Both the position numbers and the translations under genes were made by a program. From Amaurobius ferox (taxonomy: Eukaryota; Arthropoda; Arachnida; Araneae; Amaurobiidae), in contig OX578146.1 of the NCBI GenBank assembly GCA_951213105.1, positions 50,499,275-50,563,274 on the forward strand: a DNA stretch of 64,000 nucleotides. The letters run 5' to 3'. The notes under the pieces were generated by a model. It was not told where the DNA came from, did not search any database, and saw only the letters and a program-made list of their open reading frames with translations. Below are positions 45,344 to 52,502 of the stretch, one piece after another; the stretch's first letter is position 1; every line of letters starts with the position of its first letter.

Positions 45344-45727
45344 ATGATAAAATATAAAGTTTATTTGAGTGAAGGTCAGAAAAATAAACTTAAATCAGCT
45401 TTTAAAAATAAAGTAGAAGTAACATTACAAATAAATATATCTAAAACTCCTAATCATGAGATGTATTTAACTAAAACTCAAATTAATCATATTAATGAAA
45501 AAAAAAGAATTACAATTAGTAAAACTCAATTAGATAAAAATGGAGGATTTTTACCATTTCTAGCAACACTTATACCCTCTTTAATAACCGCTGCTAAATT
45601 TGCAGGTACAGCATTAGCATCAGGTACTTTATCTGGATTAGCTAGTTCAGCTATGCAAAAAAAGGGGTCTGGGAAAAAAAAACTTGGAAAGGGAATATAT
45701 CAACAGTGGGAATCAGTGACAAAATGA
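45344..45727 (+). CDS. virion-associated protein with hydrophobic segment
   Basis: 127 residues. It has two similar beta-rich blocks (YKVYLSEGQKNKLKSAF and MYLTKTQINHINEKKRITIS), then GGFLPFLATLIPSLITAAKF and a small-residue-rich ALASGTLSGLASSAM stretch, ending in a basic GSGKKKLGKG tail. This order recurs in animal Polintons, usually next to the protease. The amphipathic segment suggests a membrane-active minor virion protein, analogous in position to adenovirus pVI (inference). Starts 3 nt after the previous stop (TTAATAAATGA); its TGA overlaps the protease ATG. Confidence 0.8.
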   Translation: MIKYKVYLSEGQKNKLKSAFKNKVEVTLQINISKTPNHEMYLTKTQINHINEKKRITISKTQLDKNGGFLPFLATLIPSLITAAKFAGTALASGTLSGLASSAMQKKGSGKKKLGKGIYQQWESVTK

Positions 45728-46158
45728 TTAAAGAAAATATGAAAAATGAAAAAGGATTTAGAGGTGTGTTTACCTCCGATTTATTACCTAAAACTATAGG
45801 AAAATTTGAAAATGGAATCATTAATTTAGATGTATCAACAGGCCCCGGAACTCATTGGGTTTGTTATTATAATGATCCTAAATATAAATATGTGGAATAT
45901 TTTGATCCGTTTGGTGAATATGACAATATGAAGAAGGACTATATTCCTAAAAATATTAAATCATTTCTTGTTACATCCAATAAAAAAATAGGTTATAATG
46001 ATAGTTTTTAACAGAAACCTTCATCTGTGAAATGTGGTATATTTTGTATGAAATATATAAGAGAAAGGAATAAAGGTATATCACCTAAAAATGTTCTCAA
46101 ATCATTTCCTACACAAAAACCTAGTGACTATAATGAAAATTTTGTTATGTATAAATGA
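45724..46158 (+). pseudogene. adenain-like maturation protease with nonsense codon
   Basis: Cysteine protease expected to cleave capsid precursors. The first 95 codons include GTHWVCYYNDP (catalytic His) and KYVEYFDPFGEY (acidic residue region). An in-frame TAA at 46,009-46,011 then interrupts the gene just before the glutamine and the SVKCGIFCMKYI block with the catalytic Cys; the frame stays open to TGA at 46,156. The start is the ATG overlapping the upstream stop (ATGA). The product from this copy would lack its nucleophile. The substitution is not at a homopolymer. Confidence 0.88.
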
Positions 46159-46884
46159 TAAAATTAAAATCTGAAGGTCATGAGAAATCAGAGGAATTTA
46201 CTGTAAATTTTATTACACCTCTTAAAATAAAAAAATTAGCTTTACACTCATTCTCTATGGAAGTTTCCTGGTTTAATATAAGTAAGAATTATGGAAATAA
46301 CAAATTTAGAATGTATACATTAGACAAAGATATAAAAATCAGTTTAGACACAGATTTAGACACAGATATAACAATTATTATCTCAAATGGTAATTATACT
46401 GTAAGAGGTTTAAATGAGTATATGATGAAAATATTCGGTAAGGATCCACCTGTGAAATTTGGTATTATTGAAGCAAGACAAAGAATATCTATTAAACTGA
46501 AAAAAAAATTGGGTAATTGATTTTACAGAAAGTAACTTTCATAAAATTATAGGCTTTTTAAAACCGACATATGGAAGTTATGATGAAGAAACAGAGATTG
46601 AAGGTGAACATATTGCTGATATATCTAATGGAAATGATAATATTTATATTCACTGTGATGTTGTAAAAGGATCTTTAATAAATCAATATAATTCAGAAGT
46701 CATATAGTCTTTCACTAATAAAAACCCTCCAGGTAGTATAATTTCAAAAGAATTTAATAATTGGATATTTTTTCCTGTTAAAGTAGATCCTGTTGAAAGA
46801 ATAAAAATGAGGATTACTAATCAAAAAGGTGAATTAATAGATTTAAATAAAGGAGCTGTAGAATTTAATTTTATTTCTTCTTAA
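46155..46884 (+). pseudogene. minor (penton-like) capsid protein, frameshift and nonsense
   Basis: The first frame gives 121 residues including KIKKLALHSFSMEVSWFNIS and NNKFRM, then a strand-rich ITIIISNGNYTVRGLNEYM. This is the typical start of Polinton single jelly-roll minor capsid proteins. The frame breaks at an A-run near 46,498-46,508. The rest lies in another frame, has a TAG at 46,705-46,707, and ends at TAA 46,882-46,884. It overlaps the protease stop (TATAAATGA). Position just before the major capsid gene agrees with the call. Confidence 0.82.
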
Positions 46885-46888
46885 ATAA

Positions 46889-47014
46889 ATGAATAGAAGA
46901 AAAAGTAAAAAAATACAAGGATTTTTAAAGGTTTTATTGAAACCTAAGAATATATTAAATGAAATATTTTCTATGAAAAAGAAAGGAGGTGATTTAAAAA
47001 TTCTTCCTAAATAA
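46889..47014 (+). CDS. 41-residue basic peptide (core-like)
   Basis: Starts at ATG in TTAAATAAATGA and ends at a TAA that directly precedes the capsid ATG. About a third of the residues are Lys or Arg (MNRRKSKKIQGFLKVLLKPK at the start, KKKGG near the end). Both boundaries carry the element's standard start context, which argues that this short frame is real. Adenoviruses and adintoviruses encode small basic core peptides between capsid genes, so a DNA-condensing core role is plausible. The GG could be a protease site (inference). Confidence 0.65.
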   Translation: MNRRKSKKIQGFLKVLLKPKNILNEIFSMKKKGGDLKILPK

Positions 47015-48349
47015 ATGATTTATGATTTAAGTGATACTCGTTATTATTATAATGATCACATTAAAAGTTATGAATTAAGAGAAATTCATCCAAAAAAACA
47101 TAGTTCAGATGAGAATGCCACCTATGTTTTTCATATTAATGATACTAAAGCAAAAATTTTATATTCTAGAGGATATCTTGAACAAAAATTAAAAATTACA
47201 AAAAATGATAAATCATCCATTGGAAACGAAAATGTGAGTCTGGTAAATGGTGGAGGTTTTATCATAACTTTAAAAGTACATATAGGAGATACTGAAATTG
47301 AATCAAATACACAGTCAAATTTTTCAATCATGAATCATGTTTTAAGATTAATTCATTATACTCCTGATTATGTAACATCACAAGCTCAAAATGAATTTTT
47401 TTATCTAGATACATCTGATTCAGCTGACCGTAATGAGTTTAAATATGATGGTACTTTAGAAGATACTACTAAAATAACTGAATTTTTTAATAATTTGAAA
47501 ATGAATAAAGATTATAACGAAGGATTCGTAAAGAGATGGGAACTAACGAAAGATAGCAATGTCATTAAAATATGGACACCTTTAAAAGATATAATCGATT
47601 TCTTTAGAGAATATGAAAAGATAATTTCAGGTTTTGAAGTGAAAATAGAAATTCAAAGAAATGAAAATAAAAATATGATATATACTAATATAAGAAACGA
47701 AAATTATAAGGTAGTAGTTGAAGGTTTAACCTTACATTTACCTTATATAGAATTAAAAAATTCTGCAGAAAGTTTGTTTCTGGAATCATATCTATCTAAT
47801 AAAGATATAGAGGTAAATTGGGATCGATATAGATTTAAGATGGTAGGCCCATATAGAAGCAACAGTGGATCTGTGACAGCAACTACAGCGTCAGATGAAG
47901 TTTTAAGTGTCTATGTTATTCCTCAATATGTTGAAAGAGATAATAATTATGAAAAAAATAATATGATATTTGATCATATAGATATGGCAGAATGCTGGTT
48001 GATGATTAATAATAAACAAGTTCCTCTTATGCGTTATAAAACAAATTTTGCCAATAAAGATTATATTCGAGTGTATGAAGCTCTTTTACATGAAGGACTT
48101 TACGATAATAATACAGAAACAGGACCTTTGATAAATAAGGAGAATTTTGGTAAACTGTATCCTATTTTTCCTTTTGACTCATCAAATCATGAAAACTATA
48201 CCGATTTAAATAATTTAGATATTGAATTTAATTGGATAACGAATAGTCAAAAGGAATATAAGTTTTATTTTATTTTTAAAGAAAGAAAGAGATGTTTTAT
48301 AAATTTAAAAAATAAAACTATAACAATGGTTAAGAGTTTAAAATCTTAA
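47015..48349 (+). CDS. major capsid protein (double jelly-roll, hexon-like)
   Basis: 444 residues, intact. Forms the capsid shell in Polinton/adintovirus models. Recognised from NGGGFIITLKVHIGDTEIES, the SIMNHVLRLIHYTPDY helix, a WTPLKDIIDFFREYEKIISG segment and the second-barrel YVVVEGL-type strand (KVVVEGLTLHLPYIEL), followed by EALLHEGLYDNNTETGPLI and a C-terminal strand set. Length is near the usual ~450-600. The start follows the upstream TAA directly (CTAAATAAATGA). Unlike the neighbouring protease and penton genes it has no lesion. Confidence 0.9.
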   Translation: MIYDLSDTRYYYNDHIKSYELREIHPKKHSSDENATYVFHINDTKAKILYSRGYLEQKLKITKNDKSSIGNENVSLVNGGGFIITLKVHIGDTEIESNTQSNFSIMNHVLRLIHYTPDYVTSQAQNEFFYLDTSDSADRNEFKYDGTLEDTTKITEFFNNLKMNKDYNEGFVKRWELTKDSNVIKIWTPLKDIIDFFREYEKIISGFEVKIEIQRNENKNMIYTNIRNENYKVVVEGLTLHLPYIELKNSAESLFLESYLSNKDIEVNWDRYRFKMVGPYRSNSGSVTATTASDEVLSVYVIPQYVERDNNYEKNNMIFDHIDMAECWLMINNKQVPLMRYKTNFANKDYIRVYEALLHEGLYDNNTETGPLINKENFGKLYPIFPFDSSNHENYTDLNNLDIEFNWITNSQKEYKFYFIFKERKRCFINLKNKTITMVKSLKS

Positions 48350-48359
48350 AATTAAATAA

Positions 48360-49226
48360 ATGAGTGCTTATTATCCACCTTATGATGATCAAATGAAAGA
48401 AGGACCTATTGGACCTCCTGGTATAGGTTTTAAATTAATGAATGATGGAAATTATGATATGGAAAATAGAATTTTAAAAAATTGTGAAAATCCTATAGAT
48501 GATTTAGATTTAACCACTAAAAGTTTTGTTTTGAATAAAATAGAGAATAATCATCATGAATTGAGAGATCATATAGAAACTAAATATGATGAGAGTTTTT
48601 TATCCTTTACTGTAGAAACAGGCAAGAGAATAAAAGAATTAAATGATACAACTTTACATTCTTTAGAAGGAAAAGTTTTTGATGCAAAAGGAAAAAGAAT
48701 AGGAAATGTTGCAGATCCTAAAGATGAAAAAAATGTTGTGAATAAAAGATATTTTGAAAGAAATTCGTTAATATTACAGAATGATAAATTTGATGCAAAA
48801 AATAAAATAATTACAAATGTTTCTGAACCTGAAAATGATAACGATGCTGTCAATAAAATATATTTAGATAATAGAGATATCTGGGTTACTATACTAGATG
48901 ATTTTCATACAGATGGGGATTATAAAAAAGTAAATTTCAATATGATGAGCTCAAAATTACTGGATCAAGAGATGCGATTATCTACCGATATGTATATGAA
49001 AATTTCCATATATATAGATATATATGATACAGTAGAAAGTAAATATATATATGATAAAAGTCCACTGATATCTCTGGAAATTAATGGTAAGGAAATTTTA
49101 AATGTTAATAGAGATGTAGTAACCTGTTTTGCTTATGGTAAACGTGATGATATCATCACATTAAAGATAAAATGTGATGGTAACGCTTTAAAACCTTATA
49201 TGCATATTGAAAAAATTTCTTTCTAA
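48360..49226 (+). CDS. fibre-like protein with collagen-like start and phage-type fibre repeats
   Basis: 288 residues. A short N-terminal tail is followed by a collagen-like GPIGPPGIG (15-23). Three ~26-residue repeats follow at about 31-57, 107-132 and 144-170, for example FDAKGKRIGNVADPKDEKNV ending in NKRYF. These match the form of trimeric phage tail-fibre repeats (I-x-N-x-x-x-P-x(4)-DAVNK-x-Y). The C-terminal ~115 residues are beta-rich and could be a knob. A receptor-binding spike, analogous to adenovirus fibre, is the best guess. Lies directly after the capsid gene with the TAAATAAATGA start. Confidence 0.75.
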   Translation: MSAYYPPYDDQMKEGPIGPPGIGFKLMNDGNYDMENRILKNCENPIDDLDLTTKSFVLNKIENNHHELRDHIETKYDESFLSFTVETGKRIKELNDTTLHSLEGKVFDAKGKRIGNVADPKDEKNVVNKRYFERNSLILQNDKFDAKNKIITNVSEPENDNDAVNKIYLDNRDIWVTILDDFHTDGDYKKVNFNMMSSKLLDQEMRLSTDMYMKISIYIDIYDTVESKYIYDKSPLISLEINGKEILNVNRDVVTCFAYGKRDDIITLKIKCDGNALKPYMHIEKISF

Positions 49227-49229
49227 TAA

Positions 49230-49880
49230 ATGGATATTGATTGGAATGAATTTTCTAGAAATAATTTATCTGAAGATGTAATTAGAAATCTTAAAGATCA
49301 TGTAAATTGGGATTTAGTTTTACAATATTCAACACTGTCTGAATCTTTTATTGAAGAATTTGCTCAACCTGATGATTGGTGTAAAATTTCTAGATATCAA
49401 AAATTATCAGAAGATTTTATAGAAAAATGTAAAGATAAAGTAGATTGGGTAAACATATCTCAATATCAAACTTTAAGTAACGAATTTATCGTAAAATTTT
49501 CTGATAATTTAGATTTATATAAAGTATCAATATTTCAAAAGCTTACAGAAGATACCATGAGAGTATTAAAAGATGATTTAAATTGGTTGTATATAACTAG
49601 ATATCAAACATTTAGTGAAAATTTTATAGAAGAATTTATGCATAAATTAGATTTTTGTTATTTGATTAAATATAAATTTGAGCTATTACCTGATCACTTT
49701 TTTAATGTTTATTGGAAAAAAGTACAAGCTATAGAGATGAGTGAATTAAATAAAAAGTTTGGTCATCACGAAATAGAACCTTACCAAGAGAAAATTATTG
49801 AAGATATATATGAAGTTAAATCAGTCTTGAGAGAGTGTGTTTATATTTTGAGACAATTAACAAACAAAGATGATAAATAA
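49230..49880 (+). CDS. 23-residue W-repeat protein
   Basis: 216 residues, most of it six tandem repeats with Trp (or Leu/Phe) at 5, 27, 50, 73, 96, 119 and 142, on a 22-23-residue period. The core is VDWVNISQYQTLSNEFI. Repeats of this form are known to me from proteins of giant DNA viruses, where their role is unclear. The C-terminal ~60 residues are helical and charged. Starts 3 nt after the fibre stop (CTAATAAATGG). Possibly an accessory or host-interaction gene; no enzyme motif seen. Confidence 0.8.
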   Translation: MDIDWNEFSRNNLSEDVIRNLKDHVNWDLVLQYSTLSESFIEEFAQPDDWCKISRYQKLSEDFIEKCKDKVDWVNISQYQTLSNEFIVKFSDNLDLYKVSIFQKLTEDTMRVLKDDLNWLYITRYQTFSENFIEEFMHKLDFCYLIKYKFELLPDHFFNVYWKKVQAIEMSELNKKFGHHEIEPYQEKIIEDIYEVKSVLRECVYILRQLTNKDDK

Positions 49881-49892
49881 ATATTTAATAAA

Positions 49893-49910
49893 AATGTTTC
49901 TATATAAATG
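49893..49910 (+). promoter_or_regulatory. 18-bp start motif, rightward copy
   Basis: AATGTTTCTATATAAATG before the LRR gene. It matches the four leftward copies at 14 or more of 18 positions and lies in a non-coding spacer. Confidence 0.7.
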
Positions 49911-50663
49911 GATGTTACATATAATAATGGTATGGAAAAAAAAACTATGTCTTTCTTAAATATAGAGAATCCTACTGAAGTGAAATCTATTTTTATATTA
50001 TATTATGATACATCTCTTGAAGGAATAGAAAATTTAACTAATTTAAAAGAATTATATTGTGAGGGATATAAATTAACATCTCTTGATGAAATAAAAAATT
50101 TAATAAATTTAGAAACATTGGATTGTAAAGATAATAGATTAAAATCTCTTGATGGAATAGAAAATTTAACGAATTTAAAAGTATTAAAATGTAGAGGAAA
50201 TAAATTAACATCTCTTGAAGGAATAGAAAATTTAACGAATTTAGAAACATTAAATTGTAATAATAATAGATTAACTTCACTTGAAGGTATAGAAAACTTA
50301 ACTAATTTAGAAATACTATCTTGTAGTGAAAACGATATTACATCTCTTGAAGGTATAAAAAATTTAACTAATTTAAAAGAATTATATTGTGTAGATAATA
50401 GATTAACTTCACTTGAAGGTATAGAAAACTTAACTAATTTAGAAATACTATCTTGTAGTGAAAACGATATTACATCTCTTGAAGGTATAAAAAATTTAAC
50501 TAATTTAAAAAAATTATATTGTAGAGAAAACGATATTACATCTTTAACTGAATTAATATATTTACCTAGAATAAATGAAATATGGTATGATGAAGATAAA
50601 ATACCCATGATGTTAAGAAGAAATAATGTAGGATTTCCAGTCTTAAAAAAACTCAGTCCATAA
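49908..50663 (+). CDS. leucine-rich-repeat protein
   Basis: 251 residues: a ~35-residue leader, eight 22-residue repeats (36-211; consensus SLEGIENLTNLKELYCxxNxLT) and a short cap. Cysteine sits at the position after the LxxL strand in every repeat. This SDS22/internalin-like form is found in bacterial and giant-virus LRR proteins and mediates protein binding. Repeats 5-6 (124-167) and 7-8 (168-211) are a recent duplication: the DNA at 50,277-50,408 and 50,409-50,540 is identical over about the first 100 bases. No signal peptide or membrane segment. Probably acquired cargo rather than a core Polinton gene. Confidence 0.88.
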   Translation: MDVTYNNGMEKKTMSFLNIENPTEVKSIFILYYDTSLEGIENLTNLKELYCEGYKLTSLDEIKNLINLETLDCKDNRLKSLDGIENLTNLKVLKCRGNKLTSLEGIENLTNLETLNCNNNRLTSLEGIENLTNLEILSCSENDITSLEGIKNLTNLKELYCVDNRLTSLEGIENLTNLEILSCSENDITSLEGIKNLTNLKKLYCRENDITSLTELIYLPRINEIWYDEDKIPMMLRRNNVGFPVLKKLSP

Positions 50664-50671
50664 ATAACTCT

Positions 50672-51020
50672 AAAAAACGCGTCCGTAATTTACGTTTCGA
50701 TATATTTTGAATCACTATTTTAGAATCTCTTTTAAAGTTTATTTAGATTTCCTCTTTTTTTTTTCACGCATTTTATTTAATTTCATCCTTTTTTCACCGT
50801 AATTTACCTATGTATGGGGGGACTAACGGTCCCCTCATAACTCTCAAAATAAGGTAGCCCCATAATGGGGCTCTCTTTTTTCATGTATTTATCTAAAATT
50901 TGGTCTAAATGTAAAAAAGGCCTGATATAAAATCATGTTTTTAATATTAAAATAGACCTTTTTTTTATATATAAAAAGATAAAAATAAGCTATAGTTTTT
51001 AGTATTAAAAATATACGTGT
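50672..51020. repeat. internal degenerate TIR copy
   Basis: Reads in the same direction as the right TIR. It keeps ACGTTTCGATATATTTTGA (the inverse of 36,080-36,110), TTTTTTCACGCATTTTATTT, GCCCCATAATGGGGC and AAAAAGGCCTGATATAAAA in order, up to ~30 bp short of a tip. It lacks the two hairpins of the outer TIRs and has several indels. It looks like an older right end now buried by ~1.1 kb of added sequence. Confidence 0.8.
50816..50835. other. G/C hairpin in the internal TIR copy
   Basis: GGGGGGAC...GTCCCCTC around TAACG; related to the hairpins at 36,965 and 51,678. Confidence 0.55.
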
Positions 51021-51065
51021 AGAGAAAGCTTAATATCTTAAGAGTTAAAAAATAATTCTAAATAA

Positions 51066-51290
51066 ATGGATCTTTATAAGATTAAAAAATCTCTAGAAAA
51101 GAAAGGAATTAGTGTAATAGCAAGATTTATAGAATCAAACGGTGATACTGGAACAGCATTTTTAAGTAATTATAATGATAAAGATCTTAAAAAAATTAGT
51201 AAGAATATTAAGTCATATTATAATTTTGGTAGAGAGAAAAAATTTAGTAAAGATTGTATACAACTTACTTTTATTGAAAAAAGCAATTAG
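51066..51290 (+). CDS. 74-residue protein, unknown
   Basis: MDLYKIKKSLEKKGISVIA start and a mixed alpha/beta pattern; basic; no family recognised. The start context TCTAAATAAATGG matches the rest of the element, which supports expression. It lies outside the internal TIR copy and inside the right TIR, so it belongs to sequence gained when the present right end formed. Confidence 0.55.
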   Translation: MDLYKIKKSLEKKGISVIARFIESNGDTGTAFLSNYNDKDLKKISKNIKSYYNFGREKKFSKDCIQLTFIEKSN

Positions 51291-51777
51291 AGGAATCATT
51301 TTTATAATATATATTATAATATAGAAATTAAATCATTACTTTTTCATATGTCATTTATTAAATCTCTTTGAGCATGCATTTATTTTTTCATCATCCGTTC
51401 TGATTGAAAGAATCAACACAGTGCTCTTATCACACCGGATAGTAGTGTTTGTTCTATATAGCGAGGTCAAATCTATGAAGCGGGTGAAAAAAATATAATA
51501 TTCTGACAGTGCTGGATAAACTCCCCCGCGAGCTGAGGATGTTTTAGATAATAATTGACCTCAGACCTTTTCAACCTCGTCGCGTGGTTATTTATAAATG
51601 GATGAGTGTTTAGGTGAATGATATTTAAGTATTTCGGGGTGAGAAAGCATTTTTATAATTATCTAGGTTCTTTTTATGGGGGGACTGTTAGTCCCCCCAT
51701 TTATTTTAAAGCACTCAGGAATAGAAAACTATCAAGATTTTATGAACTCTATAAAACACGTCCGTAATTTACGGACA
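51291..51777. repeat. subterminal inverted region, right
   Basis: No gene. Inverse relative of 36,104-36,162 and 36,338-36,570 (landmarks GATAATAATTGACCTC, CAACCTCGTCGCG, GGATAGTAGTG). A strong hairpin GGGGGGACT-GTT-AGTCCCCCC lies at 51,678-51,698. Confidence 0.7.
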
Positions 51778-52161
51778 GAAGGATTTTTTGACGCCATTTA
51801 AAATGGCATTATATTTTTTTTTAATATCATTCAAATTTATTGTATCTTTTTAGAGGACTTCCATACATTTTGGAAGTCCTCTTTTTTTTCACACATTTTA
51901 TTTAATTTCAGCGTTATTTACCTATGTAGCCCCATAATGGGGCAGCCTATCTTTGATCTCTTTTTTCACGCATTTATCTAAAAAAAAGTTAAAATTTGGT
52001 CTAAATGTAAAAAAGGCCTTATTTTGATATAAAATCATGTTTTTAATATTATAATGGATCGATACCTTTTTTTTTATATAAAAAAGATAAAAATAAGCTA
52101 TAAAATATAGTTTTTAGTGTATAAAGTACATGTGCGCTCGTAAGGTGTTTTAGATACTACT
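51778..52161. repeat. right terminal inverted repeat
   Basis: Inverse of 35,662-36,036. The outer ~270 bp differ from the left copy by only a few bases; the hairpin portion differs more, but mostly in paired, compensatory ways. Confidence 0.95.
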
Positions 52162-52167
52162 CACATA
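52162..52167. repeat. target-site duplication CACATA, right
   Basis: Identical to 35,656-35,661. It lies 12 bp from the 3' end of the tRNA-Val gene that starts at 52,180. Confidence 0.95.
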
Positions 52168-52179
52168 TCTTAGCTTCAT

Positions 52180-52251
52180 GTACCCACCAGGTTTCAAACC
52201 TGGGACCTTCTGCGTGTTAGGCAGATGTGATAACCACTACACCATGGGTAC
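52180..52251 (-). tRNA. tRNA-Val(AAC), B-box change
   Basis: The T loop has TTTGAAA for TTCGAAC, changing the invariant C of the B box. First gene right of the Polinton; its 3' end is 12 bp from the target duplication. Confidence 0.7.
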
Positions 52252-52430
52252 ACGAAGTTCATGGAAATAAATGCATTTTTTGAGAACGCACATTATCTCC
52301 TTTATAGAAATTAGATGCACTTGCAACGTTTCCATGCATAAATGCTAAAGAAATTCTTTTAAATAAATTATTCAATATCATTAGAGAATTAAATATACAA
52401 CAATAATTCTGACACATATCTTTGAATCAT

Positions 52431-52502
52431 GTTCCCACCAGGTTTCGAACCTGGGACCTTCTGCGTGTAAAGTAGATGTGATAACCTCTACACCATGGGT
52501 AC
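52431..52502 (-). tRNA. tRNA-Val(UAC), anticodon-stem mismatch
   Basis: Same stem mismatch as 24978, plus one acceptor change (GTTCCC on the plus strand). Confidence 0.6.

Larger units (their letters stand above)
35662..52161. mobile_element. Polinton/Maverick element, 16,500 bp
   Basis: Both tips read inward as AGTAGTATCTAAAACACC. An exact 6-bp target duplication flanks it, as is usual for Polintons. It encodes the diagnostic set: protein-primed PolB, retroviral-type integrase, A32/FtsK-like ATPase, adenain-like protease, and major and minor capsid proteins. Genes are in two divergent blocks that part at 44,506-44,582. Nonsense or frameshift damage is seen in the integrase, PLA2, membrane, coiled-coil, protease and minor capsid genes; the rest are open. 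Its base composition is more AT-rich than the host spacers. Confidence 0.97.

Noticed and set aside
45706..45723. GTG start for the protease
   Set aside because: The ATG at 45,724 overlaps the upstream stop in the compact style of the element and is the better start.
46009..46011. Stop-codon readthrough or recoding as the explanation for the protease TAA
   Set aside because: Other genes carry TAA and TAG nonsense codons plus shifts, and all real genes end with ordinary stops, so decay is simpler.
47131..47331. 66-codon frame antisense to the capsid gene
   Set aside because: Lies wholly within the major capsid gene.
48569..48853. 94-codon frame antisense to the fibre gene
   Set aside because: Shadow of the fibre-like coding frame.
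50003..50608. 201- and 80-codon frames antisense to the LRR gene
   Set aside because: Shadows of the 66-bp LRR codon periodicity; the plus-strand frame has the start motif and a clear LRR pattern.
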